Below, one piece after another: positions 22,180 through 29,975 of a DNA stretch of 64,000 nucleotides; positions within the stretch are counted from its first letter, which is position 1, and every line of letters starts with the position of its first letter. The translations under genes were made by a program, and so were the position numbers. This DNA is from Pectinophora gossypiella (Eukaryota > Arthropoda > Insecta > Lepidoptera > Gelechiidae): positions 13,261,001-13,325,000 of the forward strand of contig NC_065417.1 of assembly GCF_024362695.1 (NCBI RefSeq), read 5' to 3'. The notes under the pieces were generated by a model, which was not told the DNA's origin, did not search any database, and saw only the letters and a program-made list of their open reading frames with translations.

Positions 22180-22616
22180 AGGATTGATCAACACTCAGGT
22201 GAAGTCTGGTCGAGTAGTTAGAGGCATTAGAAAATCTAATGACATAGAGTAGAGAGTAAATCCACAGACAGGACTTCCACTTAATGAGCAAAAACTTTTA
22301 AAACTCATTCGTTCTTCGCTTCGGATGTTTCTAATTGAGTAGACGTTTAAAAATAAACTCCATCCTGTAGCGACATGTTCGGAAAGGTAGCAATTGACTC
22401 ATCTTTGGTAGTCTTTATCTTTTGAACGGTGCGTGGGTTTTTAGGAATAAAAATGTACCTTGCCAGTATTAATATCTAAATTTGATTGTATCGGATAATA
22501 TTATTTGGTCTTTTACGACTTAAAATTCGTTTTAAAGATTAGAATTAAGGACTACGGATTTTGAAACGTGGGCGAACTTATTTACCCACAAGGTTCTTAT
22601 TCGAAATAAGTGAGAA
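22180..22616. other. No recognised feature
   Basis: Apparently unique AT-rich DNA between two SINEs; nothing codes. Confidence 0.35.
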
Positions 22617-22628
22617 GTATTCTAATGA

Positions 22629-22967
22629 CAGCCTCCGTGGTCTAGTGGTTAGAGTGTTAGGCTCACGATCTGGAGGTCCGTGTTCGATTCCCGATGGGGA
22701 CATTGTCGAAATCACTTTGTGAGACTGTCCCTTGTTTGGTAAGGACTTTTCAGGCTTGAACCACCTGATTGTCCGAAAAAGTAAGAAGATTCCGTGCTTT
22801 GGAGGGCACGTTAAGCCGTTGGTCCCGGCTATTAGCCGTAAAAACACCTCCACCAACCCGCATTGGAGCAGCGTGGTGGAGTATGCTCCATACCCCCTTC
22901 GGTTGATTGAGGGGAGGCCTGTGCCCAGTTTTGGGACGTATATAGGCAGTTTATGTATGTATGTTAT
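22629..22967 (+). mobile_element. SINE-1b copy with perfect 12-bp target duplication
   Basis: Shares the tRNA head and core with SINE-1a but has a different 3' half: TATTAGCCGTAAAAACACCT, then a segment ending AGTTTTGGGACGTATATAGG and TTTATGTATG. GTATTCTAATGA occurs at 22617-22628 and 22968-22979, directly flanking it. Other 1b copies: 24838-25205 (with a 36-bp internal duplication near 24963-25036), 38137-38431 (minus) and 42503-42606 (partial). Confidence 0.9.
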
Positions 22968-23487
22968 GTATTCTAATGAAATGCAAATTAAATTGCCAAA
23001 CGATCAACCAAAAAAAAGGAAAAAAAAGGAGGTAAACCTAGCTCAGACGCTGGTGGGGAGCGGAGAGTTGCTGTTCTATACGTAGTATTATTCCTTATTC
23101 TATGGTATAGGTATGGATTATATATACATTTTCGCCTACCGTTCCAAATTAATAATTTGAAGGTATACCTTAGTCTGTTGTATTCCAAATATTACGGATT
23201 CACGGTTTCAGGTGGATACCTAGAGTGTCTACATCATATTTCAAGTATATTAGAATATTTAGCAAATCTCATTTATAATGTATAAGTTCCTAAACAAAAC
23301 GTCTGCTAGATATTCAGCGAGTGATTTCAGCGGAGTGCCCTAACCCGTCTGTTTGAGTTCGACCTAGATTTAGTCAAAACAAATCTTGACTACTTGTTTG
23401 GCTTACGAATACAGCTCACAGTAAATGAACTAGATTGAATTTCCTATATTTTTATACGACTGCGGCCAAGCAAAAAGGAGGATTATG

Positions 23488-23562
23488 TACGGTCACGAGT
23501 ACTAATATGTATACACTTATAACCATGTCAAATTAGCTTTTTTGACAAATTAAACCGTAAGC
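23488..23562 (-). mobile_element. Truncated MITE-A
   Basis: Begins TACGGTCACGAGTACTAATA and stops at about AACCGTAAG, half the normal length. It continues into unrelated DNA containing repeated ACAGTTG(G/A)CCGGAC words (23638-23695). Confidence 0.7.
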
Positions 23563-24024
23563 ACACCCCGGACACATACAAAGAACCTCGTTTTACACAG
23601 ACATCACACCCTTTTTTTCCTAGGTACAGTCGGGTAGTACAGTTGACCGGACCACGGTTAATCAAAATTAACAGTCGTACAGTTGGCCGGACTAGGCTTT
23701 GTTTTCTATTAACCGTGGTTAACTGGACCATGGCTCTCGAGAACACATCATTGTTACGTCTTTTTTTTATTTATTTTATCAACATAAAAGTGGTTTACCG
23801 GAAAAAATAATCATGATTGTTTACCGATTGTTCGAAATGAAGTAATGAAATGGCGATAACATTTCAATCGCATTGAAGTGGTATGTAACTATCTAATCAC
23901 AAAAGAGTTTGTTTTGACTACTGGCATAGAATAAGGAATGATACTACGTCTACTGGCCTGAATTTTGATTATTTATTTAATAATTTATTGTACACAGGAT
24001 AACACAGAAACGCAATATGACTAC

Positions 24025-24354
24025 TAACGGCCTCCGTGGTCCAGTGGTTAAAGCGTTGGGTTCATGATCCGGAGGTCCCGGGTTCAAATCTCGGTGGGGA
24101 CACATCACGAAAATCACTTTATGATCTCTAGTTTGGTTATAGGACATTACAGGCTGATCACCTGATTGTCCGAAAGAAAGATGATCCGTGCTTCGGAAGG
24201 CACGTTAAGCCGTTGGTCCCGGTTACTACTTACTGATGTAAGTTAGTAGTCGTTACATGAGCCATGTCAGGGGACTTTGGCAGGTTAATAGTAACCCTGC
24301 CACCAGGGTTAATGGGGTTGGTAATCCACCTCACAACCCACACGATAGAAGAAG
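24025..24354 (+). mobile_element. SINE-1a copy with perfect 11-bp target duplication
   Basis: A full-length SINE-1a. AATATGACTAC occurs at 24014-24024 and again at 24355-24365, so insertion edges are exact. Box A (GGTCCAGTGGTTAAAGCG) and box B (GGTTCAAATCT) are still recognisable. Confidence 0.93.
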
Positions 24355-24365
24355 AATATGACTAC

Positions 24366-24837
24366 ATGAAGAGAGACAAAAGGCACAGCTTATTTCTAAC
24401 AGACATTTCTTCCAGTGGGCCTGTGAGAGTGAAAGAATTAAGTGAGTGAGTGATTAGATTAGATTAAGATTATTATTTATTTGTTATTGCATGATAAAAT
24501 AAAATAATGTAAACATAGTAGGTTAGGTTAGGGTGGTTAGGTAGGTTGTAATAAACGCCTGAATAGGCAGAATTCTTTCGACGAACGGGTTGCTTGTTTA
24601 TCCTCTCGGGGAAAGGCAAAACCGTGCAGCTATCCACCAACTTAATTTTAACCTAATTTACCAGGACTAAAACTACCTCCATCTCTTTCTTGTACCTATT
24701 GTAAGTAAAGGACAACACACAGCAAGAAATAGAGGATAGTTGAAGACAAAAGTCACAACAGAATGAGATTTTTCAAAAAGGTGCTTACGTGGTTTTCGCT
24801 ATAAAGTGATGATATAACATAGTACATAGGGCAGAAC
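24366..24837. other. Intergenic DNA with a repeated, non-genic patch
   Basis: Includes a short TTAGG-like run at 24520-24546 and a lepidopteran-style repeat (CCTGAATAGGCAGAATTC ... CTCTCGGGGAAAGGCAAAAC) at about 24562-24640. No gene. Confidence 0.4.
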
Positions 24838-25205
24838 CAGCCTCGGTGGTCTAGTGGTGAAAGCGTTAGGCTTACGATCTGGAGGTCCGGGTTCGATTCC
24901 CGGTGGTGACATTGTTGAAATCACTTTGTGAGACTGTCCTTTAATTGGTAAGGACTTTGCAGGCTTGAATTGTCTGAAAAAGTAAGATGATTCCGTGCAT
25001 GCTTGAATTGTCTGAAAAAGTAAGATGATTCCGTGCATCGGAGGGCACGTTAAGCCGATGATCCTGGCTATTAGCCGTAAAAACGCCTCCACCGACCCGC
25101 AGTGGAGCAACGTAGGGGAGTATGCTCCATGCCCCCTCCGGTTGATTGAGGGAAGGCCTGTGCCCAGCAGTGGGACGTATACATATAGGCTGTTTATGTT
25201 ATACA
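24838..25205 (+). mobile_element. SINE-1b copy
   Basis: tRNA-like head at 24838, core near 25035, tail AGCAGTGGGACGTATACATA then GGCTGTTTATGTTAT. The segment GCTTGAATTGTCTGAAAAAG with its following bases is duplicated in tandem around 24963-25036. Confidence 0.85.
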
Positions 25206-25436
25206 ACAGTAAAAACGAGATTATTTTCAGTGGTACCTATTTAATTATGAAATGAAAGGGAAGAATCTTCCTCAGATCTAAGTATTTATTTATCCAGCAT
25301 TTTCTCGCTAACAGGTAAATTTTCTGAGTAATATTCACAGCAAATTCCAAGAGAACCGAATTGGGTCAGATATTTTGGTCATAGACAAGGACGCATTATC
25401 GATTTGGAGATTAATTTTACCCTGGATATAGTAAAG

Positions 25437-25675
25437 AGTTTGGTGATGTAGTAACCTGGAACCTGACAGAGGGCAAAAGTAACTGTCAGTACTATACAGA
25501 AGCGGACAGGAGTCCTAGTACGGCTTTGAAAATAGACTACTCTGGACGCCATCCCACGCGCGTCAGACCGAGTACTGCGGGGCGGAAGGCAAGAGGGAAA
25601 CTACTGCCCTATTTTTCCCCAAAAAGTAACATGGAGAATGTTACACCGACAAGAGCGTGGCTCTTAAATTACAAT
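25437..25675 (+). mobile_element. Non-autonomous retroposon sharing the L-1 LINE tail
   Basis: Begins GTAACCTGGAACCTGACAGA and runs through a GC-richer body (GACTACTCTGGACGCCATCC) into TTACACCGACAAGAGCGTGG, the exact 3' end of L-1. The body occurs again at 61890-62112 with the same tail and, inverted and tail-less, at 49965-50125. A shared tail suggests it is mobilised by L-1 machinery. Confidence 0.65.
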
Positions 25676-25679
25676 ACAA

Positions 25680-26538
25680 TACAAATACACTTTATTGCAC
25701 CAAAATAAAAAGAAATAATTACAAAAAGACTCGTAACTAAAATCTCTCTCTCTTAAATTAGTGATTAAAGACAACTTATATATTATAGTAGATAGTCAAG
25801 AGAGCATAAGAGTATAGAGTAGGGTCTCAAACTGACAGGTATGTAATATATAATACCCACTCCACGCCCGCTATGTTTAAGTCCCATGTAATAGAGGCGA
25901 GCCTATTGCCATCAACCGGGCACAAATTCAAATTCAAAATCTTTATTTTCAAACTATTGTCCATAGATGTTAGTACCATAGTACTTAATCCTAATGTTAG
26001 TAGACTAATATATGTATATTTATGAAATCAAATTATGTAAATTAGAGTCGTCTAGCGGGAGGAGGTATGTGTGCGTGTAGTCGCAACCATCGCGCCATCA
26101 ATGGCGACTCCCAGCGGTCCGCCCACACACCCAGGATGCCGTTGGAGCTGGCTTCCAAGCGACGCATCATTGAGGCGGAACGTTTCCTTACTATTGCAAA
26201 GAAACAATCAGTCTGCGTCTCAGCAAACATTAAAGAAACCACGTGAACAAAGAAACAAAGCCTGGAAACCACGCCATATCAACTATCTATGATCTAAACA
26301 TGAATTTAAGTTCATAAAGTCGCATTCAGTGGTTTAGAGCCCAAGCCGAGATTCGAACCCGTGATACTACTATGAAGGCCACGCGTTCTCCGAACAGAGT
26401 TATCCCGGATTTCTCTTTTGATCTATTTAAAAAGGATGCTAAAGGAAGGATGTTGTAATAAGCAGGTCGATGGTCATCATTCATCGAAATGATAATAATA
26501 GCAACCGTAACTGCGTTTACTTTTATTAATGTACTAGC
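25680..26538. other. Repeat scraps, no gene
   Basis: Positions 25925-25960 resemble the inverted TTTGAATTTGAA tail of a CR1-like LINE. The 26050-26290 stretch is GC-richer and has opposite-strand frames of 73-76 residues with no domain. A B-box-like GAGATTCGAACCCGTGATAC at 26350-26369 suggests another tRNA-related SINE remnant. Confidence 0.4.
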
Positions 26539-26800
26539 GACCCGCCCCGTCTTTGCTCGGGTGCAATGCGGAGGAAAAAATGAAATTATTTACGACATCA
26601 CATTAAAAACCACAAAAATAACAGTATTTCTCCACTATTTAATGGTTGTTATTATACATATAAACCTTCCTTTTGAATCACACTATCTATTAAAAAAACC
26701 GCATCAAAATCCGTAGCGTAGTTTTAAAGATTTAAGCGTATAGTATACATACAGGGACATAGGGACAGAAAAAGCGAGTTTGTAGTGTGTAGATCCTGAT
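26539..26800 (+). mobile_element. Retroposon 3'-end fragment (GCGACCCGCCC type)
   Basis: CGACCCGCCCCGTCTTTGCT, AAACCTTCCTTTTGAATCAC and ACATACAGGGACATAGGGAC in this order match a very common arthropod interspersed repeat by memory. It is non-coding here. Another common repeat (CGTTCCGTACAAAAGGGT ... GGTTCAGAACCCTAAAAAG) lies at about 27220-27317. Confidence 0.5.
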
Positions 26801-27636
26801 ACTATGTAGTGAAGCTATTTGGAATGATTGAATTCTCGTAGATGAGTAGTACCTATGTAAGTAGTAGATTTTGCACAGCCTAATACAAAACCGGTCATGT
26901 GCGAATCCCACTCGCGCACCGAGGGTTCCGTACAAACTACCGTCAATTAAGGTAAGATAGGTCAAGTAAGGTAATCTAGGTAGGTTAGTGAATCAACTGC
27001 AAATATGTTTGTAATCGCGAATTTTTTTTTATTCGTCGTGTCTCATTATTCGTCGTTTTACGTAATTCTAGGTCTACGGAAAGTACACCATAGGTTTTGA
27101 TTTCCCTGCCAAACGAGCGTGTCTTTGATTGCGTCGATTTAGTAGATTGATTTTTTTTTGCAGCTTCTTGCGACCGTATACATATAGGTGGTGTTTATTT
27201 TAATTTCAAGTTGAAGTACCAAGCGTTCCGTACAAAAGGGTCTTGACAGACAAACAGACAGATGAACGGACTAAAAAGGTTCCGCTTTTCCTTTTGAGGT
27301 TCAGAACCCTAAAAAGAATTCGGTAGTAGGAAGGTTGGCAGTCTAAAGAAAGAACGTTAGCTGCTGGCTGGTAACATATTTATGCATCGAATGTCGTTCT
27401 CTCTAGAGATAAACACACAAAAAAGAAGAAAAAGTGGTGGCCTTTATTTACCAAGGCCTAGGTCTGTGCACGCGTCTATGTAGGTATACTTCCATGTAGT
27501 TATGTACATCAAAACGAAGGACTACCTATACACGCGCGCGCAAGTGAATCAATACCGACCGCTCAGGATGACAACAAAAACAGCTGATCTATAACAACTA
27601 TATAACTTTAAAAATAATAACATTAGCAAAACTTAC

Positions 27637-27994
27637 CACGACTTTTGCGGACTATCATCAGGGTTATTATAGTTAATAGCGGGATATCTGCAAGACAATA
27701 CGAAACAAGCGTTTTAACATCACATAAAATCACACTTTTTACAAAGAAAATCAAGCATTCGACTCACTTTCTATAGCACAATAAATGCAAAACGTAGTTA
27801 GATTATTATTAGGGAAATGGTCCATGTAAATTGGTTGGTTGCGTTGAAGTAAATGCGAACAAAGGATCAAGTTTGTTTTGCAACACGGTTTACCTTTGCG
27901 CTGTGCACTCCAAAACCTTCTTTTTCTCCCAGCCCTCTTGCGTTTTAACCCACTCTTCACCTGGCGATCGCCAGTCCTTCGAAATAAAAGGCAT
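27637..27994 (-). CDS. F-box protein of the FBXO25/FBXO32 family, first two coding exons
   Basis: Exon 1 is 27894-27994 (33 codons plus 2 nt) and exon 2 is 27637-27687 (51 bp). Exon 1 starts MPFISKDWRSPGEEWVKT followed by QEGW, the signature N-terminus of FBXO25 and FBXO32 (atrogin-1), which are SCF ubiquitin-ligase substrate receptors. The exon 1 donor is AAAG|GTAAAC. Exon 2 lies between TTGTCTTGCAG and GTCGTG|GTAAGT, keeps the reading frame (phase 2 in and out) and adds YPAINYNNPDDSPQKS. The ATG context is CAAAATG. The rest of the gene, including the F-box, must lie further left, where I could not locate it; it may extend beyond the window. The gene diverges from COA3, with 512 bp between start codons. 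Family assignment is strong for exon 1; exon 2 rests on splice signals and phase. Confidence 0.78.
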
Positions 27995-28506
27995 TTTGTA
28001 AAAACACAAATACACAAAAATATCGCAAGGTTCAACTTTGACACACAAGCGAGCGCCCGCACAGCGAAACGCGTTTTGATTTGACGCGAGCTCGAATTTC
28101 GAATACGACAGAAGAAGAAGTCTGTTTAGAGTGAGATAGCTGCGCGCATGACCTTTGTTTTGTTTTGTTTGCAACTCCAGCAACAAAACGTCATAAACAG
28201 CTGTTTATAATAGCTTTGTTTTTATTTCAAAAACTTACACGTTCTCAAAAAATATACTTAAAATAGATTATGTTAAAGATTTCATTGCAGAATAATTTAA
28301 ATTGAATAACTATTGTGATTGTTTAGTTATGTGAACTGAATAGTTTCTCCGGATTATTTTATTTGTAGTCAGACCAAAAATTAAAACTGCAGACTAATAT
28401 CATTCATTCGCAATATATCATTCATTCTGATTCTGTCGTTCAATTACTCATTCGTTGTTGTGCGAAGTAGATTTTGGAGGTTATTTGAGTTATTTATTTC
28501 TTCGTA
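27995..28506. promoter_or_regulatory. Shared divergent promoter region, FBXO25/32-like and COA3-TFB1M
   Basis: This 512-bp gap separates the two start codons and must hold both promoters and 5' UTRs. A perfect 16-bp palindrome (28193-28208) has the E-box CAGCTG at its centre (28198-28203). The half nearer the F-box gene is more CpG-rich (GCGAGCGCCCGCACAGCGAA, 28049-28068) than neighbouring DNA. No clear TATA box is seen. Transcription start sites cannot be placed from sequence alone. Confidence 0.6.
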
Positions 28507-28767
28507 ATGGACGAAGCTTTCAAGCCGAAGATAAGCAGCACAGCTCAAGATCCAGTGCTGAAGAAGGCGGAGCTCGATTATATGAAAATAATCGAACTTA
28601 AAAACCGGGAGCGTGTTGAGAAACTTAGAGTACAGGCTATAAGAAATCGAAAGATTGGTCTCGCAATCGGTGCTGGAGTTTTCAGTATTTATCTGTATTC
28701 CATCTTCGCTGTGAAGCAGGAAACGTTCCTTGACGACTTCAACGAGCCCGTTAAAGAGCAGCAGTAA
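28507..28767 (+). CDS. COA3: Cytochrome c oxidase assembly factor 3 (COA3/CCDC56)
   Basis: 86 residues, intronless. COA3 is a small single-span inner-membrane protein of mitochondria that binds newly made COX1 and couples its translation to complex IV assembly. The predicted layout fits: a charged, helical N-terminal half (residues 15-48, rich in Lys, Glu and Arg), one hydrophobic segment at about 50-69 (IGLAIGAGVFSIYLYSIFAV), and an acidic tail. Length is normal for the family. The first cistron of a two-gene transcript: its TAA stop (28765-28767) shares its last A with the ATG of TFB1M. The reading frame contains only two ATG triplets, the start and one in-frame internal, so nothing would trap ribosomes before the downstream start. 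Identification is by recognition of the family's shape and of the known fly arrangement with mtTFB1. Confidence 0.88.
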   Translation: MDEAFKPKISSTAQDPVLKKAELDYMKIIELKNRERVEKLRVQAIRNRKIGLAIGAGVFSIYLYSIFAVKQETFLDDFNEPVKEQQ

Positions 28768-29816
28768 TGGCTGCAGTCAAAGTTTTGCCTCTGCGGCTGC
28801 CTCCTTTACCTAGCATCAAAGATGTCATTAGATTGTATAAACTGCGTGCGCTTAGGGAACTTTCTCAAAATTTTCTCATGGAACCGAGGTTGATAGATAA
28901 AATAGTACGCGCAGCGGGTGATATTCAGAACCATGTTGTTTGCGAAGTGGGCCCCGGTCCAGGTGGTATCACGCGGTCGATAATCCATCGAGCGCCGCGA
29001 AAAGTCGTTCTAATCGAGAAAGATCCTCGATTTGTTCCTTCTTTAGAACTGTTAGCTGATGCATGTAAAGGCAAAGTGGATGTAGACATTATCACTGGAG
29101 ATGTTTTGAAAACTGATCTTGCACATTTCATACCATCGGATGTAAAAACTGATTGGCATGATCCTCCTCCACCAGTGAATTTAATTGGAAATTTACCATT
29201 TAGTGTGTCTACCATATTGATTATTAGATGGCTGGAAATGATGTCTAGACGAGAAGGACCATGGTCTTTTGGTCGTACTAGAATGACACTTACATTTCAA
29301 AAGGAAGTTGCTGAACGGATGGCTGCTCAGCTCATGGACAAACAACGGTGTAGACTATCCGTTATGTGTCAGTCTTGGTGTACAGTGAACTACAAATTTG
29401 ATATTCCAGGTTCAGCATTTGTACCAAAACCAAATGTTGATGTTGGAGTAGTAACACTAACTCCTTTGAAATATCCATTGGTCAAGCAGCCTTTCAAGAT
29501 GGTAGAAAAAGTAATACGGCAAATATTTAACATGCGGCAGAAGTACTCGATCAGGGGGGCTCAGACGTTATTCCCTGAAGAAGTGCGTGAAGAGATGGCC
29601 CTGAGAATGTACAAAATGGCTGATATTGATCCTATAACACGTCCATTTCAAATTGCGAATACTGAATTTGCTAGGATTTGCGATGCATACAGTGAGATTA
29701 TCAAGAAATATCCAGAATTTGAGCACTATGATTACAGAGCACCTAAAAACAAAAATCCTGACCCACAGCCTGAAGAGGCAGATATGGAAACTGATTTTGT
29801 TGTAAATAAAATGTAG
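28767..29816 (+). CDS. TFB1M: Mitochondrial dimethyladenosine transferase 1 (mtTFB1)
   Basis: 349 residues, no intron. TFB1M uses S-adenosylmethionine to dimethylate two adjacent adenines near the 3' end of mitochondrial 12S rRNA, needed for small-subunit assembly. KsgA/Dim1-family motifs appear in order: SQNFL at 33-37, the cofactor loop EVGPGPGGIT at 60-69, the acidic EKD at 84-86, GD at 111-112, the catalytic NLPF at 142-145, and FVPKPNVDVG at 218-227. The C-terminal helical domain follows and the last 30 residues are acidic. The N-terminus is basic and amphipathic, consistent with mitochondrial import. The ATG overlaps the COA3 stop by one base (TAATG), so translation probably depends on termination-reinitiation or leaky scanning. 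AATAAA lies at 29805-29810, just inside the end of the frame, and ATTAAA at 29916-29921. Confidence 0.96.
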   Translation: MAAVKVLPLRLPPLPSIKDVIRLYKLRALRELSQNFLMEPRLIDKIVRAAGDIQNHVVCEVGPGPGGITRSIIHRAPRKVVLIEKDPRFVPSLELLADACKGKVDVDIITGDVLKTDLAHFIPSDVKTDWHDPPPPVNLIGNLPFSVSTILIIRWLEMMSRREGPWSFGRTRMTLTFQKEVAERMAAQLMDKQRCRLSVMCQSWCTVNYKFDIPGSAFVPKPNVDVGVVTLTPLKYPLVKQPFKMVEKVIRQIFNMRQKYSIRGAQTLFPEEVREEMALRMYKMADIDPITRPFQIANTEFARICDAYSEIIKKYPEFEHYDYRAPKNKNPDPQPEEADMETDFVVNKM

Positions 29817-29876
29817 TTGATACGATACTGTTAATTATAAAAAAATATAATGTTGTTTAGTTTAGAACATGGTTGT

Positions 29877-29921
29877 TTTATTTATGAGGATAAAATGAAA
29901 TGACAGCTTTCAAATATTAAA
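29877..29921. terminator. Facing poly(A) signals of TFB1M and TRIT1
   Basis: On the plus strand ATTAAA (29916-29921) is the best-placed signal for TFB1M. On the minus strand AATAAA (29877-29882) is the best-placed signal for TRIT1, 94 nt past its stop. Each signal lies inside the other gene's likely 3' UTR, so the two mRNAs would overlap tail to tail. Actual cleavage sites are not visible. Confidence 0.5.
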
Positions 29922-29975
29922 CATTTAATAGTCTTTGAAATTAAAGGAATCTTAATTTTCTTGTCTTAAGTTGTC

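Noticed and set aside
22629..22700. tRNA genes at the many CCTCCGTGGTCCAGTGG...GGTTCGAATCC sites
   Set aside because: They have A and B boxes but no good anticodon stem, and each continues into a shared SINE body and tail. They are SINE heads, not tRNA genes.
24520..24546. Interstitial telomere (TTAGG) repeat
   Set aside because: Only two or three imperfect units; too short to mean anything.
27751..28062. A 103-residue minus-strand frame over the FBXO25/32-like first exon
   Set aside because: It is in another register and crosses the exon 1 donor site. The frame starting MPFISKDW fits the family and the splice signals.
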